Source: Candidatus Bacteroides merdigallinarum
Lineage (GTDB): Bacteria; Bacteroidota; Bacteroidia; Bacteroidales; Bacteroidaceae
Direction: 5' to 3'
NCBI GenBank assembly: GCA_019116285.1
Contig: DXBX01000089.1
Coordinates: 1-64,000, forward strand
Length of the DNA stretch: 64,000 bases
The position numbers and the translations under genes were made by a program. Below the pieces are notes generated by a model. That model saw only the letters and a program-made list of their open reading frames with translations, ran no database searches and was not told the DNA's origin. Position 1 is the stretch's first letter; the number at the start of each line of letters is the position of its first letter. Of this stretch, positions 48,101-58,700 are shown piece after piece.

Positions 48101-49833
48101 TTCTCTATCTTTTCAATCCATGCTTGCACGTCGGCCACGCTCGGGTTGGCCAACTCCAGTTTGTACTTCTTATTGATGCCACAGATGTCCATGTGGAGCT
48201 TCTGCGGGTTCACGTCCTTCATGTCGCTCACCAGGTTGTATCCGGCCTTCTGGATGACCGGCACCCAGTCGGCGGGAATGCCCAGCTCGGTATATTTCGC
48301 GGGAGCGTCCTTCGGGGCTACCTTCTCCGGGCGCATCTGCGGGAAGAAGAGCACCTCCTGGATGAAGGGTTTGCCCGTCATGAGCATGGTCAGTCGGTCG
48401 ATGCCGATGCCGATACCGCTGGTGGGAGGCATGCCGTATTGCAGCGCCTTGAGGAAGTCCTGGTCGATGAACATGGCCTCGTCGTCGCCCTTCTCGCTCA
48501 GGCGGAGCTGCTCCTTGAAGCGTTCCTCCTGGTCCAGCGGGTCGTTCAGCTCGCTGTAGGCGTTGGCCAGCTCCTTGCCGTTGACCATCAGTTCGAAGCG
48601 TTCGGTCAGGCCGGGTTTCGAGCGGTGCATCTTGGTCAGGGGCGACATCTCCACGGGATAGTCCGTGATGAACGTGGGCTGGATGAACGTGCCCTCGCAG
48701 AACTCGCCGAAGATTTCGTCAATCAGCTTGCCCTTGCCCATGGTGTCGTCAATCTCCATCTTCAGCTCCTTGCAGATCTGGCGGATTTCGTCTTCCGACT
48801 TGCCCTCCAGGTCATAGCCCGTCTTCTCCTTGATGGCCTCCAGGATGGGCAGGCGGCGGTAGGGAGCCTTGAAGCTGATGACCTTGCCGTCAATCTCCGT
48901 CTCGGGCTTGCCGTTCACGGCGATGCAGATGCGCTCCAGTAGACGTTCGGTGAAGCCCATCATCCAGTTGTAATCCTTATATTGCACGTACAGCTCCATG
49001 CAGGTGAACTCCGGGTTGTGGTTCTTGTCCATGCCCTCGTTGCGGAAGTTCTTGCCAATCTCGTAGACGCCCTCGAAGCCGCCGACGATGAGCCGCTTCA
49101 GGTACAGCTCCGTGGCGATGCGCAGGTAGAGGTCGATGTCCAGCGAGTTGTGGTGCGTGATGAACGGCCGTGCGCTGGCACCTCCGGGGATGGCTTGCAG
49201 GATGGGTGTCTCCACCTCGGTATATCCGGCTTCGTCCAGCACGGCACGCATGGTGCTGATGATTTTGGAGCGCTTCAGGAAGGTGTCCTTCACGCCCTCA
49301 TTAACAATGAGGTCAACGTAGCGTTGGCGGTAGCGCAGCTCGGGGTCTTCGAACGAGTCGTAGGCCACGCCGTCCTTGTACTTCACGATGGGCAGCGGAC
49401 GCAGGCTCTTGGCCAGGACGGTCAGCTTCTTGGCATGGACGCTGATTTCGCCCGTCTGTGTGCGGAAGACGAAGCCCTCCACGCCGATGAAGTCGCCCAG
49501 GTCCAGCAGACGCTTGAAGACGACGTTATACATATCTTTATTATCATCGGGACAGATGTCGTCGCGGGTGATGTACACCTGCACGCGGCCTTTGGAGTCT
49601 TGCAGCTCGACGAACGAGGCCTTGCCCATGACGCGGCGGCTCATGATGCGTCCGGCGATGGACACCTGGCGCGGTTCGGCGTCGTCCTTGAAGTCCGCCT
49701 TGATGTCTGTCGAGAAGGCATTGGTTACATACTCAGCCGCAGGATAGGGGTCGATACCCATCGCGCGCAGCTCGTTGAGGCTGTTGCGGCGGATGATTTC
49801 CTGTTCTGTAAGGTCTAATACGTTATAGTTCAT
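48097..49833 (-). CDS. lysS: Lysyl-tRNA synthetase, class II
   Basis: [26 protein letters not shown]-type motif, [39 protein letters not shown]. Start at MNYNVLDL. Confidence 0.97.
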   Translation of the reverse strand: MNYNVLDLTEQEIIRRNSLNELRAMGIDPYPAAEYVTNAFSTDIKADFKDDAEPRQVSIAGRIMSRRVMGKASFVELQDSKGRVQVYITRDDICPDDNKDMYNVVFKRLLDLGDFIGVEGFVFRTQTGEISVHAKKLTVLAKSLRPLPIVKYKDGVAYDSFEDPELRYRQRYVDLIVNEGVKDTFLKRSKIISTMRAVLDEAGYTEVETPILQAIPGGASARPFITHHNSLDIDLYLRIATELYLKRLIVGGFEGVYEIGKNFRNEGMDKNHNPEFTCMELYVQYKDYNWMMGFTERLLERICIAVNGKPETEIDGKVISFKAPYRRLPILEAIKEKTGYDLEGKSEDEIRQICKELKMEIDDTMGKGKLIDEIFGEFCEGTFIQPTFITDYPVEMSPLTKMHRSKPGLTERFELMVNGKELANAYSELNDPLDQEERFKEQLRLSEKGDDEAMFIDQDFLKALQYGMPPTSGIGIGIDRLTMLMTGKPFIQEVLFFPQMRPEKVAPKDAPAKYTELGIPADWVPVIQKAGYNLVSDMKDVNPQKLHMDICGINKKYKLELANPSVADVQAWIEKIEK

Positions 49834-49903
49834 TTTTTGCAATAGTTCGTCAATTTGGGGACAAAAGTACGAAAGAATTTTCATATAGATAAAAAACGGG
49901 ACA

Positions 49904-50320
49904 TCATTCTTGTTTCCGTTTAATCCAATTCTCTATTTTAAGTCCCGCGATACGTTGGAAATGTTTGATGTTGTCCGTGACCAGGATGTATCCTCCGGAA
50001 AGTGCGGTGGCTGCTATCATCAGATCAAATTCGTCAATTAAAATTCCGTCTGAGCGAAGTCGTGTTTTGGTGATGGCATATTTTTCTACAGCATCAATCA
50101 GGGGTATTATGGGGAAGTGTTCTACAAACATCTTCACTTTAGGTACTTCTTGTTCTTGGTGTTTGGAATAATATGCACCAAACATCAATTCGTAGAGCGT
50201 GATGACAGACAAGGCGCACCGGCCTTCGCCCAGTGTTATCAGTTTCCGGGAGACGTCCGTATTGCCCCGCAACAACTCGATGCAGATATTGGTGTCCAGC
50301 AAGTAATTACTCGTTTTCAT
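49904..50320 (-). CDS. PIN-domain VapC-like toxin
   Basis: [58 protein letters not shown]; overlaps the upstream small gene by 14 bp. Confidence 0.92.
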   Translation of the reverse strand: MKTSNYLLDTNICIELLRGNTDVSRKLITLGEGRCALSVITLYELMFGAYYSKHQEQEVPKVKMFVEHFPIIPLIDAVEKYAITKTRLRSDGILIDEFDLMIAATALSGGYILVTDNIKHFQRIAGLKIENWIKRKQE

Positions 50321-50576
50321 CTGTCAACGGCATGATATGGCGTGTCACATGGAACTGCCTGGAGTTTCGTATATCGTCCTTGATCTCTTCTGTCGTGCGC
50401 GGATCATCTTTCCATGCGCCGCATATTTCGTTGATAAAATCGGCGTAATTCGTTTTTGTTTCTTCTTCCCGCGCCTCTTCTATCAGTTTCTCACCCAGCC
50501 ACCGTTTGTTGCTCGCACTCAGCGAAAGCTCGTGGATAAGGCCTAATAGTCCGTCTAATGAGATTGTTGCTTTCAT
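50307..50576 (-). CDS. VapB-position antitoxin-like protein
   Basis: 89 aa from MKATISLDG; 14-bp overlap with the PIN toxin. Confidence 0.75.
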   Translation of the reverse strand: MKATISLDGLLGLIHELSLSASNKRWLGEKLIEEAREEETKTNYADFINEICGAWKDDPRTTEEIKDDIRNSRQFHVTRHIMPLTDENE

Positions 50577-50724
50577 TGCTGTAATGTTATGTTCCTGCAA
50601 AGATAAAAATAAAAGGGGAGAGTGCAATAGGGATTGCAGAAAAAAAGGGGCGTGCCCGTCCGGATTTCTCCTTTTTCAGGTACGCACCCTCTGTGTTGTT
50701 CCGTCTTATCCACTCTGTCGGGGC

Positions 50725-51204
50725 TTAACCGTAGGTGCCCTCCTCGCCTTCGTCCTCGCCGCCGGGCTCGGTGGGTTCTTGCGTCTCGGTGGATTCCTCC
50801 TCCCGTTCGTTGTACTCCAGCCATTCGATGTTCGTGGGCACCAGGGCGCGGGTGGCCGTAGAACCCTTGGTGACCGCCCCTTCACGCTGGGGGACAAACT
50901 GCACGCGTACGGCGCGGAGCTGCTTCTGGAAGTCGAACTCATCTTCCGTCTCCACGCCCTTCGTGTGGAGGGTGTAGCGGAACGTGCCCAGCCCGTCCAG
51001 CCGCACGGACTTCCCCTGGCTCATGTAGTCGGCCATCACGCCCGGCAGCTCGCCCAGCACGGCCATCACGTCGGCATACGTTGCGGTACACATCTGGCTC
51101 AACCGCTTGGCCACTTGCTTGACGGGCACGGGCTGGCCCACCACGACGGCGGCGGGATACCACACGCCGTTCTTCTCATTGAAAACTTTCTTGTAGAAAC
51201 TCAT
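50725..51204 (-). CDS. HU-family DNA-binding protein with acidic C-terminal tail
   Basis: MSFYKKVFNEKNGVWYPAAVVVGQPVPVKQVAKRLSQMCTATYADVMAVLGELPGVMADYMSQGKSVRLDGLGTFRYTL...; tail EEESTETQEPTEPGGEDEGEEGTYG. Confidence 0.85.
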   Translation of the reverse strand: MSFYKKVFNEKNGVWYPAAVVVGQPVPVKQVAKRLSQMCTATYADVMAVLGELPGVMADYMSQGKSVRLDGLGTFRYTLHTKGVETEDEFDFQKQLRAVRVQFVPQREGAVTKGSTATRALVPTNIEWLEYNEREEESTETQEPTEPGGEDEGEEGTYG

Positions 51205-51338
51205 AAGAAATAAAGGTTTAGGTGAAACAATAGTACGTTGAAACTCTCTCTCTGCGGCTTCGTGCCCCGGAGGCGGCGTCTTGTGGCCTGCAAGCGGCCG
51301 ACTTTGCGGGAGATAGCCGGTGGCAAAGCTTTGCACTA

Positions 51339-51370
51339 CAAAGATAAGAAATATTCCAAACATATGCAAA
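51339..51370 (-). promoter_or_regulatory. Bacteroidales sigma-ABfr type promoter for the HU-like gene
   Basis: Minus strand TTTG-N20-TATCTTTG matches the -33/-7 consensus (TTTG, TAnnTTTG). Confidence 0.65.
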
Positions 51371-51394
51371 TTATCCGTGAACTTTTTTGTGAAG

Positions 51395-51426
51395 TTGCGA
51401 CAGAGACAGTAACGACAGTTTTATTT
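51395..51426 (+). repeat. GACAG element copy 1 (left arm of inverted repeat)
   Basis: TTGCGACAGAGACAGTAACGACAGTTTTATTT. Confidence 0.92.
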
Positions 51427-51591
51427 ACATATTAAACAGAGTAGGGGAGAAATATTATTTTCCATAACAGCAAACTCAAAACACTTGAAACAACAAAGAC
51501 ATGGTTTAATTTAGAAATAATATAAATCTATTCATATAAAGCAAAGATATATTCAATTTTATTTAGTAACTGAGTAATTGATGAATACGAA

Positions 51592-51623
51592 AAATAAAAC
51601 TGTCGTACTGTCTTTTGTCGCAA
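51592..51623 (-). repeat. GACAG element copy 2 (right arm, inverted)
   Basis: Minus strand TTGCGACAAAAGACAGTACGACAGTTTTATTT. Confidence 0.92.
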
Positions 51624-51765
51624 GTAGTCATGCTACTTTTGGAGTTTTCCAAAAAAATTTTTTGTTGCAGATATAATTTCATTGTTTTTGTTTTGCTATG
51701 TGGGAAATATTGCTGAACTTTGTGGCGAAGTAAAGGATAACCTAAACTTAAATGTTTTTATTTTT

Positions 51766-54033
51766 ATGGGAATGCATTTTGAATTTTTATTCGGCCTTGT
51801 GCCGAGTGCAGACAAGGGGCACGTGGACCCTTGTGGGGTTAATAATCTGAAAGAGGGCTTCCTCAACCCGCAGGTGCTGGAAATCTGTCTGCGGATAGCC
51901 GGGGCGGCCACCCGCAGTAACAAGAGGGGAATCACGCAAGAGGAGTTCGAAGACATCAAGTCCCGCGAGAAGAAGAAACTGTCCGGCTGGACGCCCCAGG
52001 CCGCTTTCGGGGGGACACGCAGGCTGAATGCGGAGGCCATCCCTAACGGACTGGTCATGGCGGACTTGGACCATCTGACGGCACCCATCCGTGTGTATGA
52101 ACGCAGCATCCGGCCGCTGGCCGAGGAGGGCATCGTCCGCCTCTGCCACCTGACGCCCAGCACGGCTTCCGACCGCACGACGGGAGGCTTGCGCATCATC
52201 TTCCGCAGTCCCGAGGGAATGGACATCGAGCAGGCGCAGGCGTGGCTCTATGGTCAGCTGACGGACGTACCGGAGGAGTGTAAGGATAAGTGTATCAAGG
52301 ATTTGGCGCGTATCAGCTTCTTCGTTCCTGCCAATTACATCCTTTATCCTACCGACGGCGTGGATGGGCTGGAGCGGGTCTTTGCTGATATAAAGCTATC
52401 CGAGGCCGTGCCGGCGAAAGCGCCCGAGGCCGTGCAGCCTCCGCAACAAGTCGCACCTGCGCCCGAGGCTGTTACCGCCGTTGCGGACAGCTCTCTGCCC
52501 ACCAGTTTCCGCGGCATCGCCTATACAGATATTGTGCGCGGGCTGCTCGCGGCACTGGGTGGCGTGCCTGCTCCCGGCGAACGCAATACCCGTCTGCACC
52601 GGTTGGCCGTCCACTTGCGGGGCATCACGGACAACCGCGAAGACTTGCTGCTGCACATCATTCCGTCCTGTGGCCTCAGCGAGGCGGAGATGCGGGATAT
52701 CGTGCATAGCGCGTGCAAGAGCAGCGGTGCCTACTACGTGACCCATCTGACGCAACAAGTGCTCTATAACCTGAACCCTGAAGCCGCCATGCCTGCGCCG
52801 CCCCTGCCCGCGAAGCTGCCCCGCCTCATCAGCTTGCTGTTGGAGAATACCCCGGAGCTGTACCGTCCCGCCGTGGCGCAAGCGGTGTGTCCTGCGTTGG
52901 CTGCCTACTTGCAAGTGACGTTCGACTATATCGACGGGCGCGAGATGGAGCCTGCGCTGATGCACCTGACCATTGCTCCCACCAGTGTCGGCAAGAGCTG
53001 CGTGAAGGATGTGATAAGCCATATCACTGCCCGCATCCGTGCCCGCAGCGCCGTCAACCGTGAGCGCGACCAGCAATGGAAGGACCGGTCCGCCAGCCGC
53101 AGTGCCAACGAGCGCGGTCCGCAGCGTCCCAAGGGTCTGGTGATGCAGTATGTGCGGCCGGACATGACTTCTGCCGCCCTCATCCAGCGCCTGCACGATG
53201 CGGAAGGCCGCTTCCTCTTCACCCAGATGGACGAGCTGGACAACCTTGACAAGCTGAAAGACCAGAAATTCACGGTCATCAAGTGTGCGTTTGATTGTGC
53301 CGACTGGGGCGCGGAACGCGTGGGTAAGGAGTCTGTCTCCTACACCGTCCCGATGAGGTACAACTGGGTGGCCTCCACCACGCCGGGCGGGGCACGCAAG
53401 TTCTTTGCCCGCAATATGACGGACGGCACGGTGAACCGTCTGAACATCTCCACCATCCCCCAGCCTGAAATCGGCGCGCCCATTCCCCGCTATGGACGCT
53501 ACACCGAGCAGTGGGAAGCGCGGCTGGCCAAGTATCTGGACAACCTGGAGGCGGTCACAGGGCATGTCCGTTGCCCGCAGGCACTGAAACTGGCCGAGGC
53601 GATAGACCGCGAACTGAAGGACTTGGCCATTGCCACGGACGACCGCACGTTTGAGACCCTCTCTTTCCGTGCCAACGCCATCGGCTACCGCAAGGCCATG
53701 GCACTTTGGGTGGCCAACGGCAGGAAGTGGGAAAAGGCCATCGAGGACTTCATCCGCTGGTCGGTGGAGTATGACCTATGGTGCAAATATCGCTTCTTCG
53801 GCGAGGCCATTCATCGGGCGGAGGAGGAGGACAATGCCTGCATCGGACGGCGCGGGCCGGTGAACTTCCTGGTCGAGTTGCCGCACACGTTCACCGTGGC
53901 CGACTTCCTCGCCAAGAGCGCCCAGGTGGGCAAAGCTACGGATGTAGTACATGCCAAACGGTTGATACAGAAATGGATTGACCGGAAGAAGGTGGTGCGC
54001 GGCGCGGAGCAAGGCACCTTTGTCAAGGTATAA
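51766..54033 (+). CDS. BT4734/VirE-N-type primase domain plus DUF3987 helicase-like protein
   Basis: N-terminal primase-like (ADLDHL, TPSTASDRTTGGLRIIFRSPEG) and DUF3987 P-loop APTSVGKSCVKDVI. Start codon uncertain (51682, 51766 or 51772). Confidence 0.82.
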   Translation: MGMHFEFLFGLVPSADKGHVDPCGVNNLKEGFLNPQVLEICLRIAGAATRSNKRGITQEEFEDIKSREKKKLSGWTPQAAFGGTRRLNAEAIPNGLVMADLDHLTAPIRVYERSIRPLAEEGIVRLCHLTPSTASDRTTGGLRIIFRSPEGMDIEQAQAWLYGQLTDVPEECKDKCIKDLARISFFVPANYILYPTDGVDGLERVFADIKLSEAVPAKAPEAVQPPQQVAPAPEAVTAVADSSLPTSFRGIAYTDIVRGLLAALGGVPAPGERNTRLHRLAVHLRGITDNREDLLLHIIPSCGLSEAEMRDIVHSACKSSGAYYVTHLTQQVLYNLNPEAAMPAPPLPAKLPRLISLLLENTPELYRPAVAQAVCPALAAYLQVTFDYIDGREMEPALMHLTIAPTSVGKSCVKDVISHITARIRARSAVNRERDQQWKDRSASRSANERGPQRPKGLVMQYVRPDMTSAALIQRLHDAEGRFLFTQMDELDNLDKLKDQKFTVIKCAFDCADWGAERVGKESVSYTVPMRYNWVASTTPGGARKFFARNMTDGTVNRLNISTIPQPEIGAPIPRYGRYTEQWEARLAKYLDNLEAVTGHVRCPQALKLAEAIDRELKDLAIATDDRTFETLSFRANAIGYRKAMALWVANGRKWEKAIEDFIRWSVEYDLWCKYRFFGEAIHRAEEEDNACIGRRGPVNFLVELPHTFTVADFLAKSAQVGKATDVVHAKRLIQKWIDRKKVVRGAEQGTFVKV

Positions 54034-54035
54034 GC

Positions 54036-54064
54036 AAGCGACAGCGACAGTAAGACAGTTTTCT
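54036..54064 (+). repeat. GACAG element copy 3
   Basis: AAGCGACAGCGACAGTAAGACAGTTTTCT, starts 3 nt after the primase stop codon. Confidence 0.88.
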
Positions 54065-54076
54065 GCGCTTATGTTT

Positions 54077-54104
54077 CCCCGGGCATCCTCGTCCGGGGAT
54101 TTTT
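54077..54104 (+). terminator. Terminator after the primase-helicase gene
   Basis: CCCCGGgcatcctcgtCCGGGGaTTTTT. Confidence 0.75.
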
Positions 54105-54107
54105 ATT

Positions 54108-55601
54108 TTACCGCGGATTCTGCACCATGTTCGGATTGGCATCCAGTTCCGTCTGCGGGATGGGCAGGGCGATGCGGAGGTCATTGGGCCGGATGGTCCA
54201 GGCGTCGGAGGTGTCCAGCGTGATGAGGTGCCAGCCACGGTTGCGGACGATGGGTTGGCCGTTGCGCAGGAAGGCGAAGAACACCTGGCCCTCGCCCACC
54301 AGCTCGCGGCGGTATTCGTCCAGCAGGCGCGTCAGGGTAAAGCCGTCGGCAGCGACCTGCATGGCGGGGTTCGCGGTGCGGTTGGCGATGAGCGTGTTCA
54401 GGTAGGTCCGTCCCGTTTCGGCTTGTGCGCCGCCCAGGTGCAGGCCCGCCTCTGCGGCATTGAGGTAGACCTCGGAGAGGCGGATGATGCAGATGTCATT
54501 GTCCTGCGGTGTGCCGGTCTTGCCGGGGAATTTGGTCAGGAAGACGTTGCGGTCGCGGGCTTCGGCGGGCAGTCCTGCATTGTTCGGGGTGACGGAGGGA
54601 GCGGTGACGCTGTGGCGCACGTCCGTGGGGTCTTGGTCCAGCAGGTCGAGGTAGTCTTCGGTCAGGATGAGGTTGTTCCAGTCGAAGGTGGCCTCGTTGG
54701 CGTAGACCATCGGTGCGCCCTCGCCGCCTGTGCCGCCCGAGGGTTCGGTGGCGGTGATGTAGAGTTCGAAGAGTGATTCGGCCTGGAAGTCCTGTCCCCA
54801 GACGGTGGGGTATTCACTCGGGGTGTAGAGCCGGTAGAGTCCGCCGTTGTTCTCGATGACGTCCGTGGCGGCGTCCCAGGCTTGTTGGTATTCGCCCATG
54901 TCGAGGTAGATGCGCGACAGCAGGGCTTGGGTGGCCCAATAGTTGATGCGTCCGTCGGTCTTCTCCGTGGGCAGGTCGGGCAGGGCGTCGGTCAGGTCTT
55001 GGACTGCCTGGGCATAGCATTCGGCCACGGTGTTGCGGGCGGGGGCGCTGCCGGGGTCGGAGGGCGTGGTGACGATGGGTACGCCCAGGGACGCGCCGTG
55101 GTCTGTCATGTAGGGCATGCCGAAGAAGCGCGTCAGGTTGAAGAGGGTGAGGCCGCGCAAGACGAGGGTCTGGGCACGGATGGAGGCCAGGTCGGCGTCG
55201 GAAGCGTCGGCGATGCCTCCTTGGGCGATGCGTTGGAGGATGTTGTTGGCCTGGCGGATGACCACGTAGGGTTGTTGCCAGGGCAGGGTGATGTTGAGGT
55301 TGTCCGTGGCCTGCACGTTGTATTCATAGTAGGGCGACACGCGTCGTCCGTCGCCCTTGGTGACGCGGGCTTGCACGTCCATGGCGCGGCAATCGCCGTA
55401 GTACCAGTAGTTGTCCCCGTAGTAGCTGTGCAGGGAGAGTTCGCGATAGACGCCGTTGAGGGCGGTCTGGACGTCGTTCAGGGTGGAGAGTGCCTGTTCG
55501 GTGGTGACGGAGGTGGACGGGTTCAGGTCCAGCCAGCTTTCCGAGCAGGAGGTGGCCGTCAGGGCGGCGGCCAGGCAGAGGTATGTGTAGATTCGTTTCA
55601 T
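54108..55601 (-). CDS. SusD/RagB-family outer membrane lipoprotein
   Basis: Lipoprotein signal MKRIYTYLCLAAALTATSCSESWLDLNPST; RagB/SusD features; downstream of SusC. Confidence 0.93.
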   Translation of the reverse strand: MKRIYTYLCLAAALTATSCSESWLDLNPSTSVTTEQALSTLNDVQTALNGVYRELSLHSYYGDNYWYYGDCRAMDVQARVTKGDGRRVSPYYEYNVQATDNLNITLPWQQPYVVIRQANNILQRIAQGGIADASDADLASIRAQTLVLRGLTLFNLTRFFGMPYMTDHGASLGVPIVTTPSDPGSAPARNTVAECYAQAVQDLTDALPDLPTEKTDGRINYWATQALLSRIYLDMGEYQQAWDAATDVIENNGGLYRLYTPSEYPTVWGQDFQAESLFELYITATEPSGGTGGEGAPMVYANEATFDWNNLILTEDYLDLLDQDPTDVRHSVTAPSVTPNNAGLPAEARDRNVFLTKFPGKTGTPQDNDICIIRLSEVYLNAAEAGLHLGGAQAETGRTYLNTLIANRTANPAMQVAADGFTLTRLLDEYRRELVGEGQVFFAFLRNGQPIVRNRGWHLITLDTSDAWTIRPNDLRIALPIPQTELDANPNMVQNPR

Positions 55602-55617
55602 TGTTGTAGAGGATTTT

Positions 55618-55704
55618 TAGAAGTTAAGAAGTAAAGAAGTTAAGAAGGAATGTTTCAGCGAAGTGTATTCTACTTAACTTCTTAACTTCTAAATTCTAAC
55701 TTCT
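55618..55704. repeat. Dispersed hairpin repeat, copy B (inverted relative to copy A)
   Basis: tagaagttaagaagtaaagaagttaagaaggaatgtttcagcgaagtgtattctacttaacttcttaacttctaaattctaacttct. Confidence 0.92.
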
Positions 55705-55708
55705 TTGA

Positions 55709-58700
55709 TTAAAAACTCAGTTGTATTCCAAAACTAAATGTCCGCATGGGGGGAGTCTCGCAGAAGACTTCGCCGTTGACGGGCGTTTCGGGGTCATAAT
55801 GTTTCCACTTGGCCCAGGTCAGGAGATTGCTGCCGGAGAAGTAGACGCGGGCATTGTCCACCAGTAGCTTGCGCATCCACCGGCGGGGCAGGGTGTAGCC
55901 GAAGGTCAGGCTCTTCAGACGCAGGTGGTTGGTGGAGTGGATATAGCGCGACGAGTTCTGCGGACCGGCCGCCTGTCCGTAGACGAAGCGGGGCACGTCG
56001 GTCACGTCACCCGGTTTCTGCCAACGGTCCAGGGCATAGGCGGGCAGGTTGTAGCCCGTGCTGCCGGTCTCGTTGCCATAGATGGTGGCCGTGCCGTTCT
56101 CGATGTAGGTGCCGGCCTTGTCGAAGGAGTATCCGCCGAGCGAGTAGGTCAGGGTGAAGCTGAGGTCGAAGTCCTTGTAGCGCATCTGGTTGGTCAGTCC
56201 GCCGGACACGGTAGGCTCGGCCGACTTGTAGGGTATGGCCTGCGCGGCATTGCCGTCCGTGGTGAGGGTGCGGTCCAGGGTGCCGTCCGCGCGGGGAGTA
56301 TTCATATAGTATTGGGCCTCACCCGTTTGGGGATTGACGCCGGCATATTCCTTCACGTAGAACGTGTGGTAGGGCAGTCCCACCTTGTGGATGAACCAGG
56401 TGCCCTCGATGGACTGTCCCAGTTCGCCGTTGAGCGAGACAATCTTGTTCTTGTTATGGCTCAGGTTGAGGATGGTGGTCCAGTTGAAGCCTTTGGCGGC
56501 GATGTTCAGCGTGCGCACTTCCAGTTCCACGCCCTTGTTGTTCAGTTGGCCCACGTTGGCCAGGTAGCTGGTGAAGCCGGTAGTCGAGCTGATGGGCATG
56601 TTATAGAGCAGGTCTTTCGTATTGCGGTTGTAATACTCCAGCGTGACAAAGATGCGGTTGAGGAACGAGAAGTCCAGTCCGATGTTCAGGTTGTAGTTCT
56701 TCTCCCATTTCAGTCCGGGGTTGGGTTGGGACGATTCGTAGGAACCGGCGTTGCCAAAGTAGTTCTGTCCGTAGGAGTAGAGGCCCATGTATCCATACAG
56801 TGCGTTGGGCTGGTTGCCGTTGACGCCATACGAGGCACGCACCTTCAGTTCGCTCAGGATGTGGCGGGCCGATTGCATGAAGCGTTCGTTGCCGATGTTC
56901 CACATGCCCGATACGGACCAGAAGTTGCCCCAGCGGTTGTTCGGCGCCAGGCGTGAGCTGCCGTCCCGGCGGAAGCTGCCCGCCACGTAGTAGCGGTTGT
57001 CATAGTCATAGTTGAGTCGCGAGACGTAGGAGATCATCCGGTAGGCCTGCGTGGAGGAGAGGAAGTCGCTCAGCACGGCGGCATTGTCCGGCTCGGTCAG
57101 GAGGTCGGAGGGCATGCGGTAGGCCTCGCCCACGGCATGGTCGGTGTTGTAACTCTCAATCTCGTAGGCAGCCAGGATGTCCACGTTGTGTCGCCGGGCA
57201 AAGGTGTGCGTATAGTTGACGGACGTGGACGAGTTCAGACGTCCGTATTCGATGAAGCCCTTGGCCGTGCGGGCGTCGCTTCCGCTCTTGGGTCCGGCGG
57301 AGGACAGGGGATTGTAGTAGCGTGCATCCTTCTGGATGTTGTAGTCATAGCTGATGTTCTCCTTGATTTTCAGTCCCTCGATGGGTTCTACCTGTGCATA
57401 GCCCGTACTGAACATGCGGGTCATGCGGGTGCGGTTGTAGTCGGTCAGGATGTCGCGCAGGGGGTTGAGGGTGGAGCCTTCATAAGCGCCCACATAGTTG
57501 CCCTCCTCGTCGCGCACGGTCATGGAGGGGTTCATGGTGACGGCCACGTCGAAGAAGGGGTTGATGGCCGAGGTGCGCTCTTCGTTCAGCTCCTGGTTGA
57601 GTTGGGAGAACATCACGTTGGCGCCCACTTCGCCATGTTTGCCGACCTTGGTCTTCAGGTTCAGGCGGGCGGAGTAACGCTCCAGGCCGGAGTTCTTGGC
57701 CAGGCCCTCCTGCTTGTTGTAGCCCAGCGAGGCGTAGTAGCTGGTGCGCTCTGTGCCGCCGGAGACGCTGGCTTCGTAGCTCTGCTGGGTGGCGGTGCGG
57801 AGCAACTCTTTGCGCCAATCTGTGTAGCCCAGGGCAGGGCGGGCGGCATAGTTGTCTATCAGTCCGTCCGCATAATCCGTGGGCGAGGCCATGCCTTGGT
57901 CGGTGGCATAGTTCACCAATCCCTCGTAGAGCAAGGCACGCCGTTCGTCGCCCGAGAGGGTGGGGCGGAAATCCACGGCCGAGTTGGAGAAGCCGCCGGA
58001 CACGTTGAGCGTCACGCGGGCTCTGCCCTGCCGGCCTTGCTTGGTGGTGATGAGGATGACGCCATTGGCTGCCCGCGAGCCGTAGAGCGAGGCCGCTGCG
58101 GCATCCTTGATGACGGTGATGTTTTCGATGTCCGAGGGGTTGAGCGTGCTCATGATGTTGGTCTTCGAGTTGTTCATGTAGGAAGCGTCGAAGCCGCCCG
58201 TGCTCAGGCTGCCCGAGGTGACGGGTACTCCGTCGATGACGAACAGCGGTTCTTGCGAAGCATTGAACGAGCCCATGCCACGGATGCGGATGCTCTGGTT
58301 GGCGCCGGGTTGGCCGGAGCTGCCGGTGATGCTGACGCCCGTGGTCATGCCTTGCAGTTTTTGCTCGACGCTCATGACGGGCACGTCCTTCATCATGTCC
58401 GCGCGCAGGGTGTTGGCCGAGCCGGTGAAGGATGATTTGGTGAAATTGCCGTAGCCCGTCACCACGACCTCTTGCAGGAGGAGATTGTCCGGCTGCATGA
58501 TGACGTTCACCCGGTTGCGGTTGCGGGGGATGCGGATTTCCTGCGTCTTCATGCCGATGTAGGACACGACCAGGATGCGCGCGTCGGCGGGAAGGCGGAG
58601 CGAATATTGTCCGTCGATGTTGGTGATGACGCCCTGTCCGGTGTTGCCCTTGACAGAGATGGCGGCTCCGATAAGGGGTTCCCCGTCTTCGGCGGAGGTG

